Shown: positions 40,979 to 50,288, counted from the stretch's first letter. The stretch: DNA of 64,000 bases from DAISKN01 sp963716925 (GCA_963716925.1 CAVQUX010000014.1:930001-994000), one strand, 5' to 3'. Notes: generated by a model from the letters alone, not told the origin. Made by a program: numbers and translations.

Positions 40979-43135
40979 CTAACGCATGCCGGGGCGAGCT
41001 ACGTCCAGAACCCCTTCCACCGAGCGGATGGATCTTGCGATGCGATCGAGCTCCTTGACGTTGCTGATGGAGACCGTGACGTCGATCGCGCCTTTCCGGT
41101 CCTCGAACGTCTTGGCCTCGATGGTGCGGATATCGGTGTTCATGTCGGCGATTATGGAGGTGATGTCCGCGAGGATCCCTTTGCGGTCCTCCACGTTCAC
41201 CGAGAGGGTGATGTCGTATTTCGCGTCCTTCTCCCCTTGCCAGGACACTTCGACCCGGCGTTCGGGATCCACCATCAGCTTGAGGAGGTTGGGGCATTGC
41301 GCGGAATGGACCGACACTCCCTTGCCCCGGGTGACGTATCCGGTGATGCTCTCGCCGGGAATGGGGTTGCAGCATTTCGCGCGATAGACCATGAGGTCGT
41401 CCATGCCGTCGACCTTGATCTTGTCGTCGCCGCCCTTCAGCACCCGCCGCACGGCGCGGGCCAGGCTGGCGCCGGCGCCGGTCTTTTCCTGCAGCTGATC
41501 GGGCGGGACGAGCCGGGCGAGCACCTTTCTCGGGGATAGCTTTCCGTATCCGATCGCGGCGAACAGATCGTCGTTCCTGGAGAAGCCGTACTCTTTCAGG
41601 ATCTCCTGGAGCGGGGTTCCGTCCACGGCCTGCTTCAGGCTGAGATCGAACCTCTGCGACTCCTTCTCCAGGAGCTTTCTGCCGATCTCGATGCTGCGCT
41701 GGCGCTCGGCGGCGTTCAGGAACACCCGAATCTTGTCCCGAGCCCTCGAGGTGACGACGAACGAAAGCCAGTCTCGGCTCGGCCGATGGCCGCGGGAGGT
41801 GAGGATCTCGACGATGTCCCCGTTCTTGAGCTTGTAGCGAAGCGGGACCATGAGCCCGTTGACCCGGGAGCCGACGCACTGGTGGCCGACGTCGGTATGG
41901 ATGGCATAGGCGAAGTCGACGGGAGTCGCCCCCCGGGGGAAGGACTTCACGTCCCCCTTGGGGGTGAAACAGAACACGTCCTCGGGATAGAGGTCGACCT
42001 TGAGGTTGTTGAGGAACTCGTGGGGGTCTTTGACTTCCCGCTGCCATTCGATGATCTGCCGCAGCCAGGCGAAGTTCTGGATGTCCTGCTCTCCGAGCGG
42101 TCTTCCTTCCTTGTACTTCCAATGGGCGGCGATTCCCTGCTCGGCCACCCGGTGCATCTCCTCCGTTCGAATCTGCACCTCGAAGGGGACGCCGACGTCG
42201 GTGATGACGCTGGTGTGGAGCGAGCGGTAGCCATTGGGCCGGGGCATCGCGATGAAGTCCTTGATCCGGCCGGGCACCGGGCGCCAGGTATTGTGGATGA
42301 TGCCGAGCGTGGCGTAGCAGTTCTTGACGCTGTCGGAGATGATGCGCAGCGCGATGAAGTCGTATACCTGATCGAGCTCGATCTGCTGGCGCTTCATCTT
42401 CTGATAGATGCTGTAAATGCTTTTGGTGCGGCCGGTGATTTCCGCCGGGACTCCGTTCTCCGCCAGGTTCTTCTCCAGGACCCCCTTGACCTCGGCGATG
42501 AACTCCTCGGTCCACTTGCGCTTCGCCTCGACCCGCGCCGCGAGGACCCCGTAGGCCTTGGGCTCGAGGTTCTTGAGGCAGAGGTCCTCGAGCTCGTTCT
42601 TGATCTTGCCCATTCCCAGGCGGCCGGCGAGGGGAGCGTAGATTTCGAGCGTCTCGTTGGCGATGTGTATCCGCCGCTCCTCGGAGAGGTGCTGGAGGGT
42701 CCTCATGTTATGGAGCCGGTCGGCGAGCTTCACCAGGATGATGCGGAGGTCGTCCACCATGGCCATCAGCATCTTGCGGAAGTTCTCCGCCTGGTGCTCC
42801 TCGGCGGAGGAGAACTTCATCTTGCTGATCTTCGTGAGCCCCTCGATGATGTGCGCCACCTCCTTCCCGAAGAGCTCTTCCACGCTCTCGATGCTGGTGA
42901 GGGTGTCTTCGACGACGTCGTGGAGGAGGCCGCAGGCCACGGAGGCCTCGTCGAGCTGCATCTCCGCGAGGATATTGGCGACCTCCAGAGGGTGAATGAG
43001 ATACGGCTCGCCCGATTTTCGAAGCTGGTCGCGGTGCTCCCGGGCGGAGAAGACGTAGGCTCGCCGCAGGAGCTCGAGATCTCCGTCCGGCTGGTAGGCA
43101 CGGACCTTCTCCAGGATGTTCTCGAATCGGATCAT
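40979..43135 (-). CDS. Bifunctional (p)ppGpp synthetase/hydrolase RelA/SpoT
   Basis: A 718-residue Rel protein for the stringent response. The hydrolase HD domain has LLHDVVEDT (His72-Asp73, Glu76-Asp77). The synthetase domain includes VYDFIALRI and GRIKDFIA with NGYRSLHT. TGS, helical/RIS and ACT domains follow at the C-terminus (VEDRKGILADITSIIADMN). Both active sites look intact, so it is probably the only long RSH. The ATG at 43135 is chosen over a TTG at 43147; neither has a strong ribosome binding site. Confidence 0.96.
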   Translation of the reverse strand: MIRFENILEKVRAYQPDGDLELLRRAYVFSAREHRDQLRKSGEPYLIHPLEVANILAEMQLDEASVACGLLHDVVEDTLTSIESVEELFGKEVAHIIEGLTKISKMKFSSAEEHQAENFRKMLMAMVDDLRIILVKLADRLHNMRTLQHLSEERRIHIANETLEIYAPLAGRLGMGKIKNELEDLCLKNLEPKAYGVLAARVEAKRKWTEEFIAEVKGVLEKNLAENGVPAEITGRTKSIYSIYQKMKRQQIELDQVYDFIALRIISDSVKNCYATLGIIHNTWRPVPGRIKDFIAMPRPNGYRSLHTSVITDVGVPFEVQIRTEEMHRVAEQGIAAHWKYKEGRPLGEQDIQNFAWLRQIIEWQREVKDPHEFLNNLKVDLYPEDVFCFTPKGDVKSFPRGATPVDFAYAIHTDVGHQCVGSRVNGLMVPLRYKLKNGDIVEILTSRGHRPSRDWLSFVVTSRARDKIRVFLNAAERQRSIEIGRKLLEKESQRFDLSLKQAVDGTPLQEILKEYGFSRNDDLFAAIGYGKLSPRKVLARLVPPDQLQEKTGAGASLARAVRRVLKGGDDKIKVDGMDDLMVYRAKCCNPIPGESITGYVTRGKGVSVHSAQCPNLLKLMVDPERRVEVSWQGEKDAKYDITLSVNVEDRKGILADITSIIADMNTDIRTIEAKTFEDRKGAIDVTVSISNVKELDRIARSIRSVEGVLDVARPGMR

Positions 43136-43253
43136 AGAGGGGGGCAAGGCTCCGAATCCAGAGCCCCGAGAGCCCCGAGAACCCCATGATAGAGAGTGGG
43201 CCGAAGCGGATCAAGATCATGCCGGGCACGGGCTTACCGGCGGCACCTCTTTC

Positions 43254-43282
43254 TTGACTGACCTGGTACCCCATACTATACT
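43254..43282 (+). promoter_or_regulatory. Strong promoter of the TPR lipoprotein gene
   Basis: TTGACT (43254-43259) and TATACT (43277-43282) are separated by 17 bp. Expected start about 43289. Confidence 0.65.
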
Positions 43283-43328
43283 TCGCTCCCCAATGGAGAT
43301 CTCCATGGGAAGAGGGGGTTTTTCGGTC

Positions 43329-44402
43329 ATGCACACCCATCGTGGGAAAGTAGTCGCAGTCTCACTCGTTGCGCTGGTCGCGCTCGGCGGTTGTGCCAAC
43401 CTTCAGCAGAAGTGGAACATGCTGAAGTCGAGGCGGGCTTTCAAACAGGCGAACCTGGACTACGCCAACAAGGAATACCAGAACGCCATCGACCTCTACA
43501 ACACCACGCTCGAGCTCGATCCCGATCCCGATCCGCGAGTGCTCGTGACAACCCATTTCTACCGCGGAAGCAGCAGCCACCTGCTTTACAAACCGTCGAA
43601 ATTCGACGACCCCGAGAACGACGCCCTTCTGGAGGCGGCGATCAAGGACTACGAGACCGCGATCGAGCTATCCCGGAAGCACATGGGCGAGTTCGAGATG
43701 CTCAAGCCGTACCAGCAGTACGGTATGGAGCAGCTGGCCGCGATCTACCGCGACAACCTGGATGATTTCGGGAACGCCGAGAAGTACTTCAAGTCGCTCA
43801 TCGAGTTCGATCCCAAGACCCCCGAGCGCTATTACGCCCTCGCCGACGTGTACGAGCGGTTCCACGATCCCGAGGAGCTGCCTCTTCTGGAGCAAGCCAT
43901 CGAGGCTTACAAGAAGCCGGTGGACCTGGCTCCCTCGGATCCGCTGGCCTACCGTCAGGTCGCGAACCTCCTGAACAAGTACGGGCGATTCGACGAGACC
44001 ATGGAATGGCTCGGCAAGGCCCGGGACGTCCAGGCGACCAACCCCGAGGGCTACTACCTCATCGCCGTTCACTATTGGGACAAGGTCTACCGAGACCCGG
44101 ACCTGACCGCGGACGACAAGAAGCAGTACATCGAGCTCGGCATGGCGCAGCTCGATCAGGCTCTGGGGATCGACGACCAGTACGTCGACGCGCTGATCTA
44201 CAAGAACCTTCTCCTTCGCGAGCAGGCCAAGATCGAGCCGCGGCGCAAGGCCGAGCTCGAGGCGATGGCCAACGAGCTCCGCGACCGCGCGATGGTGCTC
44301 CGCGAGCAGCAGCAGGCCTCCGAGAAGGCCGCCGCCGCCGCCGCGAGCGAGGGCGCGGAAAAGGAGCAGCCCCCGACGTCGCAGCCGCCCTCGAGTCACT
44401 GA
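43329..44402 (+). CDS. TPR-repeat lipoprotein
   Basis: A 357-residue exported lipoprotein. The ATG at 43329 gives an ideal lipoprotein signal ending LVALGGC (Cys22). ATGs at 43293 and 43305 would lengthen the charged N-terminus or be almost leaderless. Helical TPR units run from about residue 30 to 330. The C-terminus is Lys/Glu/Ala-rich with a low-complexity tail (PPTSQPPSSH). Proteins like this scaffold envelope or outer-membrane machines. A strong terminator follows, so it is its own transcription unit. Confidence 0.88.
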   Translation: MHTHRGKVVAVSLVALVALGGCANLQQKWNMLKSRRAFKQANLDYANKEYQNAIDLYNTTLELDPDPDPRVLVTTHFYRGSSSHLLYKPSKFDDPENDALLEAAIKDYETAIELSRKHMGEFEMLKPYQQYGMEQLAAIYRDNLDDFGNAEKYFKSLIEFDPKTPERYYALADVYERFHDPEELPLLEQAIEAYKKPVDLAPSDPLAYRQVANLLNKYGRFDETMEWLGKARDVQATNPEGYYLIAVHYWDKVYRDPDLTADDKKQYIELGMAQLDQALGIDDQYVDALIYKNLLLREQAKIEPRRKAELEAMANELRDRAMVLREQQQASEKAAAAAASEGAEKEQPPTSQPPSSH

Positions 44403-44440
44403 GGACCCAAGGCGAGTCCGAAAATCTCCGAAACTCTCCG

Positions 44441-44480
44441 GGCGAGGCAGCCTTTATGGTTTGGCTGCCTCGCCCGTCGT
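44441..44480 (+). terminator. Intrinsic terminator of the TPR lipoprotein gene
   Basis: GGCGAGGCAGCC (44441-44452) and GGCTGCCTCGCC (44463-44474) form a perfect 12-bp stem with a 10-nt loop, followed at short distance by CTTTT. It ends just 20 bp before the response-regulator ATG. Confidence 0.85.
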
Positions 44481-44499
44481 CTTTTCCGGGACTCATGCC

Positions 44500-45216
44500 A
44501 TGACGAGCCTCACCGGCTTCAAGGTGCTCCTCATCGACGATGACAGTGCCCTGGCGCGGATGCTGTCGGAGTACCTCTCGAGCTATGGCCTCGTGGTCGA
44601 CTGGGCAAAGGACGCCGTGGAGGGGCTCGAGAAGGTCCGAGGTGCTTCCTCCCCCGACGTCGTGATCCTGGACGTCATGCTTCCCGGGCTGGACGGGCTG
44701 GGGCTGCTTCCGCGGCTGCGGGCGATTGACGACCTTCCCGTCCTCATGTTGACTGCCCGGGGCGAGGAAACGGACCGTATCGTCGGTCTCGAGCTCGGGG
44801 CCGACGACTACCTCGGCAAGCCCTTCAACCCGCGGGAGCTCCTCGCGCGCCTCAGAGCGCTGGTGCGGCGCGGACGACGTAGCGGCCTCGATAGGGCGCT
44901 GCTGCGTTTCGGGCGTCTCACCATCGACCGGACCCGTCGGCAGGTCCATCTCGACGAGGAGGAGCGGCCGCTGACCGGGCATCAGTTCGATCTTCTCGTG
45001 GCCCTCGCCGAGAACGCGGGCCGAGTCATGACCCGCGACCAGCTTCTCCGATTGGTGCGCGGGACCACGCTCGAGCCCTTCGATCGCTCCATCGACGTCC
45101 ACGTGTCCCGTATCCGGGCGGCAGTGGAGGAAGATCCGCGATCCCCACGCCGGATCCTGACCATCCGGGGCGTCGGGTACCTGTTCGTGAGCGATGAGGG
45201 CCAGGCGGAGGGTTGA
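44500..45216 (+). CDS. OmpR/PhoB-family response regulator
   Basis: A 238-residue regulator with a receiver domain (1-120, phospho-acceptor Asp58, Lys in LGKPFNP) and a winged-helix DNA-binding domain (about 130-230, ending RGVGYLF). It pairs with the histidine kinase whose ATG overlaps its stop by one base. Regulated genes are unknown. Layout and sequence resemble the CpxR/RstA group of envelope-stress or ion-responsive regulators, but this is inference. Confidence 0.96.
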   Translation: MTSLTGFKVLLIDDDSALARMLSEYLSSYGLVVDWAKDAVEGLEKVRGASSPDVVILDVMLPGLDGLGLLPRLRAIDDLPVLMLTARGEETDRIVGLELGADDYLGKPFNPRELLARLRALVRRGRRSGLDRALLRFGRLTIDRTRRQVHLDEEERPLTGHQFDLLVALAENAGRVMTRDQLLRLVRGTTLEPFDRSIDVHVSRIRAAVEEDPRSPRRILTIRGVGYLFVSDEGQAEG

Positions 45217-46487
45217 TGCGGCGTCTGTACGTCCAGATCTACGTCGCGTTCGTCGCGAGTCTCGTGCTCCTGGGCGTTCTTTTCTCGATCGCCTGGCTCT
45301 GGGTGGTCCCTTCCGATGGCGCCGGCCTGGAGGCGATCTCGGCGATGGCGGAGCCTCACCTGCCTCCGCCCGGCGCGTCGCGTGAAGAAATCGACGCCGC
45401 ACTCCGGGAGCTCTCGCGGAAGTTCCATTGCAGCCTCGCGCTCTTTCAAGGGGACGGGAAGAAGCTCGGCTCCGCCGGCGACGGGGCCGTTCCCGGGCCC
45501 GATCCCTCGTGGAAGTCGAGTCGATTCCTCCGGTCGCGGGGTCGGGGCGTCACCCTGGCTCTTCGCCTGTCCGATGGCAGGTGGCTCGTGGTCCGCCATC
45601 ACCAGGGGGAACACGGCGTCGCTGTGCTTCTCTCCGTCGTGCTCTCGGCCGCCGCCGTCGCCGTCGGCGCCTACCCCGTGGTACGCCGCCTCACCGGCCG
45701 GCTGGAGCGCCTCCAGGCGCGCGTCGACGCCCTGGGGGAAGGTCAGCTCGGCTCGAGGGTGGCGGTGGAGGGACACGACGAGGTCGCGGGTCTCGCCTCG
45801 AGCTTCAACCGGGCGGCCGAGCGCATCGAGCGCCTCGTCGAGGCGCAGAGGACGCTTCTCGCGGGGACCTCCCACGAGCTGCGATCGCCGCTCACGCGGA
45901 TCCGCCTGGCGGTCGAGCTCATGGGCGATCGAGCTCCGGCGGAGTTGAAGGCGCGCATCGAGAAGGAGATCGCCGACCTCGACGAGCTCATCGGCGAGTT
46001 GATCCTGGCATCCAGGATCGAGGCACGCCAGGCGATGGGACGGGAGGAGAGAATCGACCTCCTGGCGCTCGCGGCGGAAGAGGCCTCGAGGTACGACGCT
46101 CGTCTCGAGGGCTCGCCCGTCGAGATTCAGGGGGACCGCGGGCTAGTGCGCCGCATGGTCCGAAATCTCCTCGAGAACGCGCGGCGGCACGCCCCCGCCT
46201 CGCCCATCGACATCACCGTCGGCCCGAGGAACGGCGAAGGAGCGCGTATCCAGATCCTCGACCGGGGCGCGGGCGTTGCCGAGGAAGAGCGCGAGAAGAT
46301 CTTCGAGCCGTTCTACAAGCCTCCGGGCGCTCCGGCAACGGAGGATAGAGGTGTTGGACTCGGGCTCGCGCTCGTCCGCCGGATCGCGAGATACCACGGA
46401 GGCGATGCCCGCTGCCTGGCTCGCCCGGGCGGCGGCAGCCTCTTCGAGGTCGACCTCGGTCGAGCTCCCGAGCTCCCGTCCAAATAG
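45216..46487 (+). CDS. Membrane sensor histidine kinase
   Basis: A 423-residue kinase with two membrane segments (about 9-31 and 135-155) around a 100-residue periplasmic sensor. A HAMP domain follows at about 155-210, HisKA with His220 (GTSHELRSPLTR), and HATPase motifs NLLENARRHA, DRGAG and GVGLGLALV. It starts at the ATG in TGATG, overlapping the regulator stop, with GGAG upstream. Layout matches CpxA/RstB kinases. Confidence 0.95.
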   Translation: MRRLYVQIYVAFVASLVLLGVLFSIAWLWVVPSDGAGLEAISAMAEPHLPPPGASREEIDAALRELSRKFHCSLALFQGDGKKLGSAGDGAVPGPDPSWKSSRFLRSRGRGVTLALRLSDGRWLVVRHHQGEHGVAVLLSVVLSAAAVAVGAYPVVRRLTGRLERLQARVDALGEGQLGSRVAVEGHDEVAGLASSFNRAAERIERLVEAQRTLLAGTSHELRSPLTRIRLAVELMGDRAPAELKARIEKEIADLDELIGELILASRIEARQAMGREERIDLLALAAEEASRYDARLEGSPVEIQGDRGLVRRMVRNLLENARRHAPASPIDITVGPRNGEGARIQILDRGAGVAEEEREKIFEPFYKPPGAPATEDRGVGLGLALVRRIARYHGGDARCLARPGGGSLFEVDLGRAPELPSK

Positions 46488-46523
46488 AAAGGGGAGGCGG
46501 GAGCCCATGCTCTCCGCCTCCCC
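46485..46523 (-). terminator. Terminator of the tonB-exbBD operon
   Basis: GGGGAGGCGG (46491-46500) pairs with CCGCCTCCCC (46514-46523), with an inner GAG/CTC. On the minus strand the stem is followed by TTTCTATTT, so it ends the exbD transcript; it may also stop the kinase transcript. Confidence 0.75.
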
Positions 46524-46566
46524 GGATTGCGAGCGGCGGCTATTCAGCCGCTGCGCCCGGACCGAC

Positions 46567-47001
46567 TCAGCGGCTGCCGCCGCCGAGGCTCCCCGGGTCG
46601 GGCGGCACGATCCCCACGCGCTCGACGCCGTTGCCCTTGGCGACGTCGAGAACCGAGACCACGTCTCCGTAGGTCAAGGTCGGGGCCGCTCTCAGGAAGA
46701 TCGTCTTGTCCGCGCGAGTCTCGAAGATGTCGCGGATCCGAAGCGGGAGCTCGTCCATATTGACGGGCTGCTTGTTGATCGTGACCTGCCCGTTGGGATC
46801 GATATCGAGAACGAGCTGGTTCGGATCCGGCGGCGCGTCCGGGAGGTTGTCCGCTGACTCGGGCAGCTCCACGTCCAGGCCTTTCTGCGTCAGCGGCGTC
46901 ACCACCATGAAGATGATGAGCAGCACCAACATGACGTCGATGAGCGGCGTCACGTTGGGGTCCGACATCGCGCCGCCCTTCTTGCCCGTTGACATACCCA
47001 T
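46567..47001 (-). CDS. ExbD/TolR-family biopolymer transport protein (second copy)
   Basis: A 144-residue protein with one membrane helix at about 22-41 and the invariant Asp of the family in NVTPLIDVML (about residue 22), which carries protons. The periplasmic domain follows. It is the second of two tandem exbD-like genes; the N-terminus MGMSTGKKGG and C-terminal GSLGGGSR differ from the first copy. It would work with ExbB and TonB to energise outer-membrane receptors. Confidence 0.94.
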   Translation of the reverse strand: MGMSTGKKGGAMSDPNVTPLIDVMLVLLIIFMVVTPLTQKGLDVELPESADNLPDAPPDPNQLVLDIDPNGQVTINKQPVNMDELPLRIRDIFETRADKTIFLRAAPTLTYGDVVSVLDVAKGNGVERVGIVPPDPGSLGGGSR

Positions 47002-47034
47002 AGCAATGTGCTCCTTCGAAAGATCGATGCCGGA

Positions 47035-47451
47035 TCAGCTTCTCGTCTTGATCTCGGTGATGAGGCCGATCTCGTCCGCCCCGCCGGCGCGACAAAGATC
47101 CATGACCCGGAGGACATCCCCGTACTCCAGACCTTCGTCGGCCTTCAGGAACAGAATTCTCTCGGACTTCCCCTCGAACTCCTCAGTCAGTTTCGTCGCC
47201 AGCTCCGATTCCGCAATCGGCATCATATTGAGGTAGACGGTGTTGTCCTTGCGAACGGCGACGGTGACGGCGGATTCGTTGTCGGGATGATCCGAGGGGA
47301 ACTCGGCCTCCGGCAGCTTCACGTCGACGCCTTTCTGGAGGAGGGGGGTGATCACCATGAAGATGATGAGCAACACCAGCATCACGTCCGCGAGAGGTGT
47401 GACGTTGATTTCGGAATTGATGCCCTTTGAACCCAGTCCGCTCACGCCCAT
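47035..47451 (-). CDS. ExbD/TolR-family biopolymer transport protein (first copy)
   Basis: A 138-residue ExbD-like protein. NVTPLADVMLVLLIIFMV contains the proton-carrying Asp and the single membrane helix. It follows exbB by about 33 bp. Two different ExbD subunits with one ExbB suggest a mixed dimer or two alternative complexes. Confidence 0.94.
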   Translation of the reverse strand: MGVSGLGSKGINSEINVTPLADVMLVLLIIFMVITPLLQKGVDVKLPEAEFPSDHPDNESAVTVAVRKDNTVYLNMMPIAESELATKLTEEFEGKSERILFLKADEGLEYGDVLRVMDLCRAGGADEIGLITEIKTRS

Positions 47452-47484
47452 GGCTTGGTCTCCCTATCTAGAAACGCGTCCGGG

Positions 47485-48162
47485 TCAGGCCGCGGTCTTC
47501 TTGGCCATGTAATCGATGAGCTCGGAGGCGCTGTTGTCCATCTCGACGGTGAAGCCCTCGACGCGGGTGCTCAGGTAGTTGAAGCCCCATACCGCGGGGA
47601 TGGCCACGAACAGTCCGAAAGCCGTCGCCACCAGAGCCTCGGCGATACCGGCCGACACCGCTCCGATACCACCGGAGCCGGTGAGCGCCATTCCTCGGAA
47701 GGCGTTGATGATGCCCGCGACCGTTCCAAACAGACCCACGAACACCGCGGTGGCGCCGACGGTCGCGAGGCCGGCAAGCCCGCGCCGGAGGTCGGTGAGG
47801 TTCAGGGCCGTGGCCCGCTCGATGGCGCGGTGCGCCGCTTCCATCATCTCGTCGCGGCTGACGCCGCCGGACTCCTTCTGGTACTCGTACTCGTTGAGGC
47901 CCGCGAGCAGGACCTTGGCCAGGTGGCTGTTCTTCACTTCCTTGCCGCTGCTGATCTTGATCGCTTCCTGAATCTTGCCGTCCTTCAGGAGCTTGGCGAC
48001 CTTCGGGGCATAGGCCCGGGACTGCTTCTTGGCCTTGCGGTAGGTCATGAAGCGCTCGATCATGATGCTCAGCGAATAGACCGACATGATCAACATCACG
48101 AAGTTGACCAGTTTCGCGGTAAGACCCATGTGCGTCCAAATATCCAACAAGCTAAACGACAT
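47485..48162 (-). CDS. exbB: ExbB/TolQ-family proton channel protein
   Basis: A 225-residue inner-membrane protein with three membrane helices (about 15-37, 130-152, 165-190). The conserved GLAGLATVGATAVFVGLFG segment lines the proton path. AGGAGG lies five bases before the ATG. It probably forms the pentamer around ExbD and drives TonB. Confidence 0.95.
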   Translation of the reverse strand: MSFSLLDIWTHMGLTAKLVNFVMLIMSVYSLSIMIERFMTYRKAKKQSRAYAPKVAKLLKDGKIQEAIKISSGKEVKNSHLAKVLLAGLNEYEYQKESGGVSRDEMMEAAHRAIERATALNLTDLRRGLAGLATVGATAVFVGLFGTVAGIINAFRGMALTGSGGIGAVSAGIAEALVATAFGLFVAIPAVWGFNYLSTRVEGFTVEMDNSASELIDYMAKKTAA

Positions 48163-48216
48163 TATTTCCTCCTGTATTCGTCCTGGCTGGGTGCTTCGGA
48201 ATCATGAAATCAAAGG

Positions 48217-48936
48217 CTAGCTCAAGGCGAAGTTCACGGTCACCGTCATCACGATGGGAACCGGAACCCCGTTCAACAGAGTCGGCTCGTACTTCCACTG
48301 CTTCACCGCGTCGATTGCCGACTGATCGAGAAGCGGAATCGATCGCAGCACGCGCACGTTGGTGACGTTGCCCTGGGGGTCGATGATCGCTTCGAGGATC
48401 ACGATGCCCTGCACGCGGGCTTGCTTGGCGATATCGGGATAAACCGGCGACAGGTCTTTGATCTTGTTCGGAGGACGGATGTCTCCGCCGACCCGCACGG
48501 GCTCCTGCTTCACGGGCGGAGGCGCATCGGGTAGTCCTCCCACGATTCCGCCGATGATTCCACCGGGAACTCCGCCCTCGACGCCTCCGGGAACTCCGAA
48601 GTCGACGCCTCCGAGGTCGTCCATCCCGATCTCATCCGGGATTTCGACGGGGGCAACGAACTGCGGCGTCGCCGTGAGAACCGGCCGGGGCGCCATCGGC
48701 TTGGGGCGTGCGGCGGGGGGCGGCGGCGGCGGCGGGGGAGGAGGTGGCGGCGGGGGGGGCGCCATGAACGTCATGATCCCCTCGGGGGTCGGGAGATTGT
48801 CCGTCGCCATCAAGGGAACGATGATCATGGCCGCCACGATCCCGCCCTGAATCAGAAAAGAAGTAAGAAAAGAGAGCAATGATCTCCCCGCGCCTCTCTC
48901 GGGAACCAGCACGAGATCGAACATTTCTTTGGGCAC
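48217..48936 (-). CDS. tonB: TonB-like energy transducer with polyproline and Gly-Gly spacer
   Basis: A 239-residue protein starting with GTG at 48936 (AAGGAG 11 nt upstream). It has an N-terminal cytoplasmic part, a membrane anchor (about 18-42), a run of 15 prolines (60-74), a Gly-rich spacer with repeated GG pairs (about 109-134) and a TonB C-terminal domain (about 155-239) ending VNFALS. It would couple ExbB/ExbD to the receptor at 37.2-39.4 kb. The polyproline and GG spacer cross the periplasm. Confidence 0.94.
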   Translation of the reverse strand: MPKEMFDLVLVPERGAGRSLLSFLTSFLIQGGIVAAMIIVPLMATDNLPTPEGIMTFMAPPPPPPPPPPPPPPPAARPKPMAPRPVLTATPQFVAPVEIPDEIGMDDLGGVDFGVPGGVEGGVPGGIIGGIVGGLPDAPPPVKQEPVRVGGDIRPPNKIKDLSPVYPDIAKQARVQGIVILEAIIDPQGNVTNVRVLRSIPLLDQSAIDAVKQWKYEPTLLNGVPVPIVMTVTVNFALS

Positions 48937-49179
48937 GGCGTTCGGCGCTCCTTTCGCGAGAAGTTATGAACGACTTCCGCTATCAAAAAAACTCGCGTAA
49001 CCCTCGTCGACGACGACCGAGAAGCTGTGAGGGAAACCCCCGGTCGAGTCCTTAGACACCAGTCTCCGCGGAAAGGTTCCGTCCGACTCGACTATGTCGT
49101 CGGAGCATGAGCCGCGGCTCGTGACGACCCGAAGATGCCGGACGGGGGCGAGGCGATGACCCGGCCCTCGAACGTCGTA

Positions 49180-49209
49180 TGCATATCCGGAATCAGAGTT
49201 CCTTGTCAA
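49180..49209 (-). promoter_or_regulatory. Promoter P2 of the tonB-exbBD operon
   Basis: On the minus strand TTGACA (49209-49204) and TATGCA (49185-49180) are separated by 18 bp (17 bp if ATATGC is used). The -10 match is modest. Confidence 0.4.
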
Positions 49210-49259
49210 AACCCTTCCGCAGGAGATTTGGAGGAATCTCCAGCGTCAACGAGTTGCGT

Positions 49260-49288
49260 ATGCTATTTCTCCCTAGGGGATCTGTCAA
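49260..49288 (-). promoter_or_regulatory. Promoter P1 of the tonB-exbBD operon
   Basis: On the minus strand TTGACA (49288-49283) and TAGCAT (49265-49260) are separated by 17 bp. Predicted start near 49253, about 317 nt before the tonB GTG. Confidence 0.5.
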
Positions 49289-49436
49289 GCGTCAACGTCG
49301 GCCCGGCTCCCAGGCCCCCTCGGGGCAGGGAAGTAGGAAGGGGGATACGGCGACAGAGGTGAGAGGGGGATGAACCCGGTCGGATCTTTCCCCGATCCCC
49401 TGTCCCGACCTCCCGCCGCGGCGCAGAAGCGCGCTG

Positions 49437-50150
49437 TTACAGAAGGTTGAAGCGCACGACGAGGTCGGAGAGTGCTTTCACCGGGCGGCCGTTCTTGGTG
49501 GCTGGGCGGAAGCGCCAGGAGGATTCGACCACCCGGATGGCTTCCGCGTCGAGCTCCGGAATGGAACGCATGATCTTGAGGACACGGACGTCGCCCCGCT
49601 CGTCGATCACGACGCGCAAGACGACGGCGCCGGTCACGTTGTCCCGGATCGCCTGCCGCGTGTAGCTCGGCTGCGGCATCCGGATCGGGCTCGGACCCAC
49701 GTCGGGTTTGGGAAGACTGGGGATATCTTCGCCCGTTCCTCCGATGACGCCGCCTGGCATTCCTCCTGGAGTGCCTCCGAGGACGCCGCCGGGAATGCCG
49801 CCCGGGAGACCGTCCGAGCTCCCGTCGAGGACCCCGACCTCCATTCCCGCGATCTCGATTACCGGCGCCAGGATCTCCTCCGGGATTCGCGCGAAAGGCC
49901 GACGGAGCTCCTCGGGGAAGACCGTCCGGACTTCGGACGTCTCCGGCGCGGCACTCTCGACCCCGACGTCGCTTCGTGAAGGAGCGGGCGGCGGCGGAGC
50001 CAGGTCGAGGACGAGCGCGGGGACCCGGGGGCGGACGACCTCCACCGGGCCGAAGAGGGCCGCGGCCGCAAGCGCCCCGAGCGCGAGGAAATGGAGACCG
50101 AAACCGAGGGGCGCGCTAACCCAGCGGGAGCCTGCGGGACATCGTTCCAC
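49437..50150 (-). CDS. Second TonB-like protein with Gly-Gly spacer
   Basis: A 237-residue protein with a membrane segment (about 17-35), a Pro/Glu-rich periplasmic part and a spacer of repeated GG pairs (about 113-142). The TonB C-terminal domain ends VVRFNLL. It shares domain order with the TonB at 48217 but has a short proline run. It may serve different receptors. It lies upstream of that gene in the same direction with a 500-bp gap, and after secF on the same strand. Confidence 0.9.
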   Translation of the reverse strand: MERCPAGSRWVSAPLGFGLHFLALGALAAAALFGPVEVVRPRVPALVLDLAPPPPAPSRSDVGVESAAPETSEVRTVFPEELRRPFARIPEEILAPVIEIAGMEVGVLDGSSDGLPGGIPGGVLGGTPGGMPGGVIGGTGEDIPSLPKPDVGPSPIRMPQPSYTRQAIRDNVTGAVVLRVVIDERGDVRVLKIMRSIPELDAEAIRVVESSWRFRPATKNGRPVKALSDLVVRFNLL

Positions 50151-50288
50151 CAGGCCCAGCGTGGTCGCGAAGCAATCTTCGGGCTTTGAAGCCTCGGGCT
50201 TCGCCTCCCGCTGGGACCGCTCGTGGTCGATGGTGGCCTCCGTCGCCGGTCCACTTCATCATACACCGGGTCCGGAGGCGCAGAAGGT

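Larger units (their letters stand above)
48937..49436. other. 500-bp intergenic region with long tonB leader
   Basis: No convincing gene. Two promoters facing tonB lie at 49180-49209 and 49260-49288, leaving a leader of about 240-320 nt. The rest, toward the upstream tonB-like gene, is unremarkable. Confidence 0.55.

Noticed and set aside
48964..49209. 81-codon minus-strand frame in the tonB leader
   Set aside because: Its TTG start coincides with the -35 box of a promoter; no ribosome binding site and no family features.
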